A stretch of DNA of 64,000 nucleotides. It comes from Yamagishiella unicocca. Lineage: Eukaryota; Chlorophyta; Chlorophyceae; Chlamydomonadales; Volvocaceae. The translations under genes were made by a program, and so were the position numbers. Shown here one piece after another: positions 57,572 to 64,000 of the stretch; the stretch's first letter is position 1, and each line of letters begins with the position of its first letter. The stretch lies in assembly GCA_003116995.1 (NCBI GenBank), contig BDSL01000019.1:434001-498000 (forward strand). The letters are read 5' to 3'. The notes under the pieces are model-generated. The model did not search any database. It saw only the letters and a program-made list of their open reading frames with translations, and was not told where the DNA came from.

Positions 57572-60500
57572 ATGGTGAGTGGACCTACTTGGCAAGGTGC
57601 AGCAGGCAGTGATGCCATACGACCTATATGTGATCATCAACACCGTGGCTTAGATCTAATGAGTTGATTCATGCCTTTACGCCAACGTGCAGGGGAGGGA
57701 AAAATCGCGGTCTCCTTCACGGAAGAAGCACAAAGAACACAAGGAGCACAAGGACAAGAAGGATAAAAGGGATAAGAAGGATAAGCGCGAACAAGACCGC
57801 GATTACGATCGTGGGCACCGAGAGCGGTCGCCGGCGGTGAGAGCGCGATGGTGCAACCAGAACGCCGCCCTTGGTACTTGCTCACGCTGCGCCCTATGCA
57901 GGACCGTGACGAGCGCCGGGAGAGACCCCGAGAGGACCATGGCTGGCCCGCACGCGACAAGTACGCTCCAGAGAGTCGCGACAGGTGGGGTTTGCGGCGT
58001 GGCATGCGGCAATTCCGCTTCAGCGCCTCTATCGATCGGCTCACGACGTGCGCTCCCCAATTTGTATGCCGATGTGGTCCCTCAGGGATCGGCATCGCGA
58101 CTACGGGGCGCCGGACAACCGCGGCGGTCGCGACGAGCACCGAGACCGGGAGCGCGAAAAGGAGAGAGAGCGGGAGAGGGAGCGGGAGAGGGAGCGGGAG
58201 AGAGAGAAGGAACGAGAAAGGGAGCGCGATCGCGACCGCGGCGGCGACCGGCGAGGTCGCGAAGAGCCTGCAAACGCTGACACAGAGCCCGCAGCGAAGC
58301 GGAGGCGTGAAGGAGCGACGGGTCCCCAGGAGCTGACAGGCGATGTGGCAATTGCCCTCGGCATGACAGCTGAGGCGGCGGCAGCTGGAGCTGCTCCCGG
58401 TCTGACTGTTGAGGTGCGCCCAGGCTCTCTTGCAGCTTGGTCGGTCAGCGCGTGCCGTCTCCCCCCGCACACACGCCAGGATAACCCTGCCGCGCGTACT
58501 AAGGCCCAGAGCACCTTTTACAGCAGCTTGTGTCAGGAGGTCACTGTGGGCCCCGTCCCGGCTGGTTTCATTAAGGCTAGTGTCGAGGAGGACCGAACGC
58601 TTGATCTGGTGCACATGCACGCTCTTTGTTGGGTGCCTGCAGGAGGCGGCGCAGCAGCGCCGTGACGCTGAGGCGCTGGCGCTGGAGGCGCAGGTAGAGC
58701 GGCGGCGCAAAGCTGTTGAGGAGTGGCGCAAGAAGCGGATGGAGGAGCAGGTAGGGCTGGGCAAGGGAAGCAATGCTTCTGCCCGCCTGGAGTGACGCCT
58801 GAAGGCCGGCGCGTCCTCCGGTTCCACCCGGTCTGGCCACGGCCGACAGTCTCCAGCAGGCATAGGGCACAGTTGCGTCAGGCCAGGGCAACGACTTGGA
58901 CTGCAACTCATGGCGCATGCGTGATTTGGGTCGACCTCGACAGACCGTGATGTACAGGCGGGAATAGGAGGGACGTGCGGAGAGGCGTCCCTCTGAAAGG
59001 ATTCATGCGGAATTCAGGAAGCCATACAGTATACCTGACAGTCGCGCCCGCGACCTCGCCTGGGACATGGACAGGGGTTAACGGAGCCGCCGCCGCAGCA
59101 GCCCGCGGTGGAAGTTACGCCTGGGGACGAGGACGCGGACGCGGGCTCCGCAGGAGACGCGGCGGGCGCGGATGGTGATGCCGACAAGATGGAGGACGAG
59201 GATGAAGACGCACCTAAGCTAAAAGGGTGGACGCTGGAGGACGACGACGAGGACGAGGGCGGAGGGGGCGAGGAGGAGGATGACATGGCGGACGCCGGTG
59301 CTGATCTGGACGAGGGTAGCGGCGAAGGCATCCGTCCGCCGCCGCGACCGCTAGGCGAGTCACTTCCTCGCGCGCATGGTTGTTTGTTGGCGCTAGCTTA
59401 GGTCACCCAGCCGCAGGAATCCCGTGGGTAAAGCGTACGGCCGGGACTGGTAATTGCCTTGTTGTGTATGTACGAACGGAGTCGGAGCGGAGCTTCATGG
59501 AGGGGTTGCGCCTGGCAAGTATAGCGCATGCCTTGCTATCCCCCACCAGCGGTATTAGCAATGTACCTCCGCAGTTGCTGCGCACCGGACATGGCGCCCT
59601 TTGTCGGGGCGTTGATGAGTACGGTGGACAGCCTGCAACATGCTGCAGCGTGCTGCAACACGCTGCACCTGACTTCCAATCCCATTTGTGTGGCCCGGCC
59701 CCTTTTTACGTTATGTTGCTGTAGCCATCAAGCGGGAGCAGGATGACGACGACGACGATCCGCTTGACGCCTTTATCAGCGACCTCTCAGCCAAGGCGCA
59801 GCAAGCAGGAAAGGCCACGCCGGGCAAGCCTACGCCGGCAAAGCCTACTCCTGTGAAGGTAACCCCGGGGAAGCCCATGCTGGCGAAGCTCGCGGTCGGC
59901 AGCGGGTTCTTGAAGAAGGGCATGGTCCTTGGGGCGCCGGCGGCGGCAGCAGCAGCAGCAGCACGGGCGGCAGCAGCCAGCACACCAGCCGCAACAGTGG
60001 ATGCGGCGCCTGCGGCAAAGCAGGAACCAGTGGAAGCTACGCTACCGGATGCCGCTGGGTTGGAGGAGCTCAGCCCTGCGGCAGGAGCACCAGCCGCCAA
60101 GCCACGCCGGCGATGGGCCCCAGTTGCTGCGGGTGCGTGGATGCGGGCTGGAAGGGCGGTTGTGGGGTGGGGCTGGAAGGGGTGGACTGGGGAGTGGGGC
60201 TGGAAGGGGTGGACTGGGGAGTGGGGCTGGGACTGAAGCGCGCTCTGCCGGCACGGGCACGGTAGGCATTGGCATGGTGCCATGCTGAATGCATGTTGAT
60301 GGCGCGCAGCGTCTTAGGGGCGGGAGGTCCGTGTGTGGGGGCAGGCACGCGACAGCCCCCAAATTGCAGTATATGGGTACCGCGCACGATTTTGGAGGCA
60401 AGGCGCTCGTACGAAGCCTTGGTCCGCAGCCTGTAGCCCCTGCCCCAGCCCTGAAGCCTTCACACCGTTTACTCGCATTCCTGGCCCCACCCGGCTTCTT

Positions 60501-63500
60501 GCAGCTGAGGGCAGAGGCGCGGGAGCCGATGACGACGACGAGGTGGACCCCCTGGACGCATTCATGGCGGCGGAGGTGATGCCAGAGGTCAACAAGATGG
60601 CCGCACAGGAGGCGGAGAACTTTATGGCGGCGCAGGAGGCGGAACGGAGGGCCGCACCAGGGTGGCACGAGCCGTCACCGGCGCCCGAGTCCCAAGGCGC
60701 CGCAGCAGCGATGGAGGTGGAGGGCACGGCGGCGGCGGCGGAGGTGAGTGGCCGGCTGGGCTGCAGAGCTCAGTCAACTGAGCGGCCCTGGGGTGCCGTG
60801 CGTGAGGGGGGAGGCGGGGCTGGGGCAGTGGGATGTTCGTGCGCGGTAGGGGCAGGCGGTGGCGTCGGGCTTCAAGATGACCCTTGGGTCGGGAAAGGCG
60901 CCCTCGCGTGGTGGACAGTACAACTAGGTCATGTAGATGATCGTCGTCGGGTGGCGCTTCGTTGTGTGTGTCTCTCACACGAATGGACCACATAGGGAGC
61001 GTGCCTGCGGCTGCTTCCAGTGTGGTAGTAAAACCTGAGCAGTGTGCTGTGTGGTGTGTGGTGTGCGCACGCATCAGCTTGCTGTCGTGGTGGGAGCGAG
61101 CCGGTGGCCTGGGCGAGCAGCTCGAGGTGGGTCGAACGGCCCGCGGCGTCACGCGTGAATCAATGAAAGGGGACGGGCGCACAAGGGGCTCTGGTTACTT
61201 CATCATTCACACCGCCGCCGTAACGATCAGCACCAGGTTGGGCAGATCATAACTGCACGACGCGCACTGGTGACACGAGAAGCGAAAGGAAAGAAGGATG
61301 TGGGAAAGGAGGCGCGTGGAGAGCCGTTCGGGTATGGCTCGGGTCTCGGGTGTCCACGGACCCATGGGCCACGAGGCTGGCGCGTCCCGACCGCCCCTGT
61401 CGCCCGCCTCCTCGCTGCAGGCCCCGGCGGTTGCCAGAGGCGCTGGCCTGGGCCTTGCGCCAGGTCAGACCCGCGCGACCCGCGGGTCAGGGTCGGGTTC
61501 CATAACATGGCCGGTGGACGCATGCAAAAACAACTGCGCGGCTGTGGGTCTGCTGTCGCACGCGCGATGTCTCGTAGATGTTTGGTATCCAAGGCGTCAC
61601 GCGCACACCCACGCCCACATTCACAACCAGTTGGCGTCGCACAGACAACGTCGCGCACATCGCCTTCGTCGCCGTCCAGCGTGGATTCTCCCTTTCCAAC
61701 CCACTACCCTTCCTATTACATCACACTCACTCCATCACCATCGTGAGGCTCGAGCGAGCTGCGCCATTTACCACGGCCCGCGCGTAACTTGCCGATGTAC
61801 GGGCCTCACCGGCCGTACCACCTGCCCCTGCATGTGATACGGAGGTGCCCACTCTCACCGTACGGCCGCCTTCCATTGCGCAACCGACCGCTAAAAAGCC
61901 GCCTTTCGCATCACCCCTCACAGGCAAAGTCCGAGCCCGACGGCCAGCACCTGCCGGGACCAAGCAGCCGCCTCTCCCCGCCTCCCCTGGCGGGGCCTTC
62001 GGCCCGCGCCAACGGAGACGCCGATGTCGGCCCGGCGCCCCGCGCCGGGCCCGCTCCTCGACGCAAGCCGCGGGCGGCCTTCTCTCGCCGCCGCCAGAGC
62101 AGCGATGAGGAGAGCAGCGAGGGGAGTGACTTGGAGAACAAGGAAGAGGAGGAGATGGATGACGCGGTGAGGCTGCTGGGCAGGGTTTGTCGCGTTCTGG
62201 AGCCCCAGACATCCGATGACACAAGCAGAGCAGCTCACCTTACCCATCGTGGTCATGGCGGCCGCTGCTTCCCTCCGCGCTGCATCTTTTACCTACTAGG
62301 TTTCCACTTCGAACCAATCCAAACCGCGCACGCTAGCGTCCTAGGCCTCCCCGTTCCCGGGAAACGACTGGGATGTGTTTCATCCGCCGTAGGGCACCCA
62401 ATACTGATCCAAGCTCACATCCCGGGCCCGCTGCGCGCCTTTTCCCGCTGCAGGAGTGGGCACGGCTGGTCACCAGCGGGAAGCTGTCCAAGGGCGAAAA
62501 GCTGGTGGCTGTTGACCATTCCACAATCACCTATACGCCCATCCGGAAGAACTTCTACATCGAGGTTTCGGAGCTGACGAAGCTGAGCGACGCGGAGCTG
62601 ACGGAGCTGCGGAGGGAGCTGGACGGTGAGGCGGGGCGCATGAGGTTGCGGATTACGCTGGGTCCGAATCAGATGAGGTTACTGCTGCTACTAAACCGTT
62701 GCTGTCATAGTGCAGCGTGAGACCGTGCGTTATCCGCATGCCCGCATCCACGCGCTCATCGTGTTGGTGACCAGAGCGAACTTTTTCCAGCCGTTCTCGT
62801 TGTGTCACGTGTGTGTTGGGGCGGCCTTGCGGCCTTTAGTTTCGGCTCGTGCGCCGCCTAACCCAACCCGGCCTGACGTCTGTCTCTAAACGGTTTTTTC
62901 TCGCATCCACGGGTCTTCCTCAAAACCCGGCCTGACCCTTGACCCCCTGCCCCCGCCGGACCGGCCGCAAAACTGTCGGCCGCAGGCATCAAGGTTCGTG
63001 GCAAGAACGCCCCCGCGCCTATCCGCGCTTGGACCCAGGCCGGCCTCTCTACCCGCCTTCTGGAGGTGCTCCGCAAGCGGGGCTTCGACCGGCCGCTGCC
63101 TATTCAGGCGCAAGCGCTCCCTATCATCATGTCCGGCCGCGACTGCATCGGTATTGCCAAAACAGGCTCCGGCAAGACGATGGCGTTCGTTGTGCCCATG
63201 ATGCGCCACATCAAGGACCAGCCCCCGCTGCAGCAGGTGCGCGTGTCGTGGGGTTCCAAGGAAGCTCTGTCTGGGGCCGCCCAAGGCCGGGCCCGCGGGT
63301 GGTGCAGACGTGCTGAGCGGGTGTGGACTGGGCGGGTATGTAGGGCGAGGGCCCAATGGCCCGTTCGTCTGCTATTCCTGCTGGTGCACGTTCCCTGTCG
63401 TCCCACCTGTCCCCTGCGTCATACGTTTGTCCTTCGACACGGACACGGCCCCCACTTCGCTTGGCCCTCCGCTCCGCTCCGCGCGCCGAACGTGCTGCGG

Positions 63501-64000
63501 CCGGCGCTGCTCCGCAGGGCGACGGGCCGATAGCGCTGGTGATCGCACCCACTCGCGAGCTGGTGGCGCAAATCGCGAAGGAGGCCAAGGTGTTTGGCAA
63601 GCCACTGGGGCTGAACGCACTGGCGGTGTTCGGCGGGTCAGGTCGGTGGCCTGGGTGGGCGCGGCGGGATCGGGGGACATGGAAGTCCCAAGTTGGGAAC
63701 GGCGGAGGGCTGAGGGGCTTCATTGACGCCGCGTCCACGCGGATGGTGTTTCCTGGCGTCCACGACTGGGCTTCACTGTGTTGGGGGATGTGTGCATATA
63801 CCTGGGGGCAGGACGGGCACGGACATGCGGATGTCGCAACTGCTTACCGGTACTGTCCTCCCCATAATGTGCCAGACCAACTTGAAACCCACTTGGTTGC
63901 TTCAAGCGCAGGTGTCGCAAACCAGATCTCGGAGCTTAAACGCGGTGTGGAGATCGTGTCGTGCACCCCCGGGCGCATGATTGACCTGCTGGTCACATCC
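57572..64000 (+). CDS. PRP5: DEAD-box RNA helicase, DDX46/Prp5-type pre-mRNA splicing factor (3' end outside window)
   Basis: An ATP-dependent helicase acting at U2 snRNP during prespliceosome formation in the nucleus. Exons: 57572-57574, 57693-57836, 57902-57984, 58086-58413, 58643-58750, 59099-59354, 59725-60132, 60505-60743, 61924-62166, 62454-62625, 62986-63236, 63518-63641 and 63912 onward, 816 residues to the edge. The N-terminus is an SR/KE/RE-rich region, then a helical RRKAVEEWRKKRMEEQ segment, acidic blocks and two DPLDAF motifs. The family signature VDHSTITYTPIRKNFYIEV precedes the core. Core motifs seen: RPLPIQAQALP (Q motif), GIAKTGSGKT (I), APTRELVAQI (Ia), FGGS (GG) and CTPGRMIDLL (Ib). 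DEAD and later motifs are beyond the window. The ATG would sit directly before an intron (ATG|GTGAGT); this is inferred because the exon at 57693 is preceded by an acceptor and lacks its own ATG. Confidence 0.93.
58138..58245. repeat. RE/KE dipeptide repeat (coding)
   Basis: GGGAGA and GAGCGG hexamers encode alternating Arg-Glu and Lys-Glu in the helicase N-terminus, typical of splicing factors with RE/RS-like low-complexity domains. Confidence 0.85.
59355..59724 (+). other. GC-AG intron in the DDX46/Prp5 gene
   Basis: The junction CTAG|GCGAGT to GCTGTAG|CCATC is required to carry phase 1 into AIKREQDDDDDDPLDAF. The alternative GT two bases downstream gives phase 2 and a stop within ten codons. 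Confidence 0.8.
60165..60235. repeat. 27-bp tandem repeat in a helicase intron
   Basis: About 2.6 copies of a unit containing GGGGCTGGAAGGGGTGGACT. Confidence 0.8.
60744..61923 (+). other. Long intron of the DDX46/Prp5 gene
   Basis: At 1.18 kb this is the longest intron in the helicase model. ORFs inside it (for example 61270-61746) have no domain, and both flanking exons are phase 0. A missed small exon cannot be excluded. Confidence 0.5.

Noticed and set aside
61270..61837. Nested gene in the long helicase intron
   Set aside because: Overlapping ORFs in several frames with no domain; typical of GC-rich noncoding DNA.

Overview
The window looks like nuclear DNA of a chlamydomonadalean (volvocine) green alga. 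It is GC-rich, and its genes are split by many short introns with GTGAGT- or GTGCGT-type donors and CAG acceptors. The proteins carry long Gly/Ala/Ser and Gln/His tracts, and minisatellites are abundant in introns and between genes. No prokaryotic operon, organelle gene, rRNA, tRNA or CRISPR array was recognised. All gene models come from reading frames and splice phases by eye; no search was run.

Layout. (1) 0.5-4.9 kb, +: a SET-domain protein preceded by three divergent modules that look B3-like; the first lies in a separate upstream ORF. (2) 4.9-11.3 kb: mostly unassigned, with one 472-codon ORF at 7658-9076. (3) 11.3-15.8 kb, -: complete 12-exon methylmalonate-semialdehyde dehydrogenase with a probable mitochondrial leader. 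(4) 16.3-22.1 kb, +: very Gln/His-rich bZIP transcription factor of the VIP1/RF2a (plant group I) type, divergent from (3). (5) 22.1-26.8 kb: no convincing gene. (6) 26.8-29.7 kb, -: SLC17/ANTR-type major facilitator, first exon unresolved. (7) 32.7-36.2 kb, +: octanoyltransferase (LipB/LIP2). (8) 36.2-37.6 kb: spacer with a 47-bp tandem array. (9) 37.6 to about 57.4 kb, -: a giant receptor-like TKL protein kinase, about 4,000 residues as reconstructed, with a beta-helix-like ectodomain, one membrane span, a complete kinase domain and a tail of about 1,900 residues in one 6-kb exon. (10) 57.6-64.0 kb, +: DDX46/Prp5-type DEAD-box splicing helicase, cut by the window edge before the DEAD motif.

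The genes do not form one pathway. MMSDH (branched-chain amino acid catabolism) and LipB (lipoylation of 2-oxoacid dehydrogenases and glycine cleavage) both touch organellar acyl-CoA metabolism, but their proximity is probably incidental. The most unusual items are the giant kinase with its repeated FARPS motif, the apparent B3-like plus SET architecture, three GC-AG introns forced by reading frame and homology, and intronic minisatellites whose units look like splice sites on the transcribed strand.
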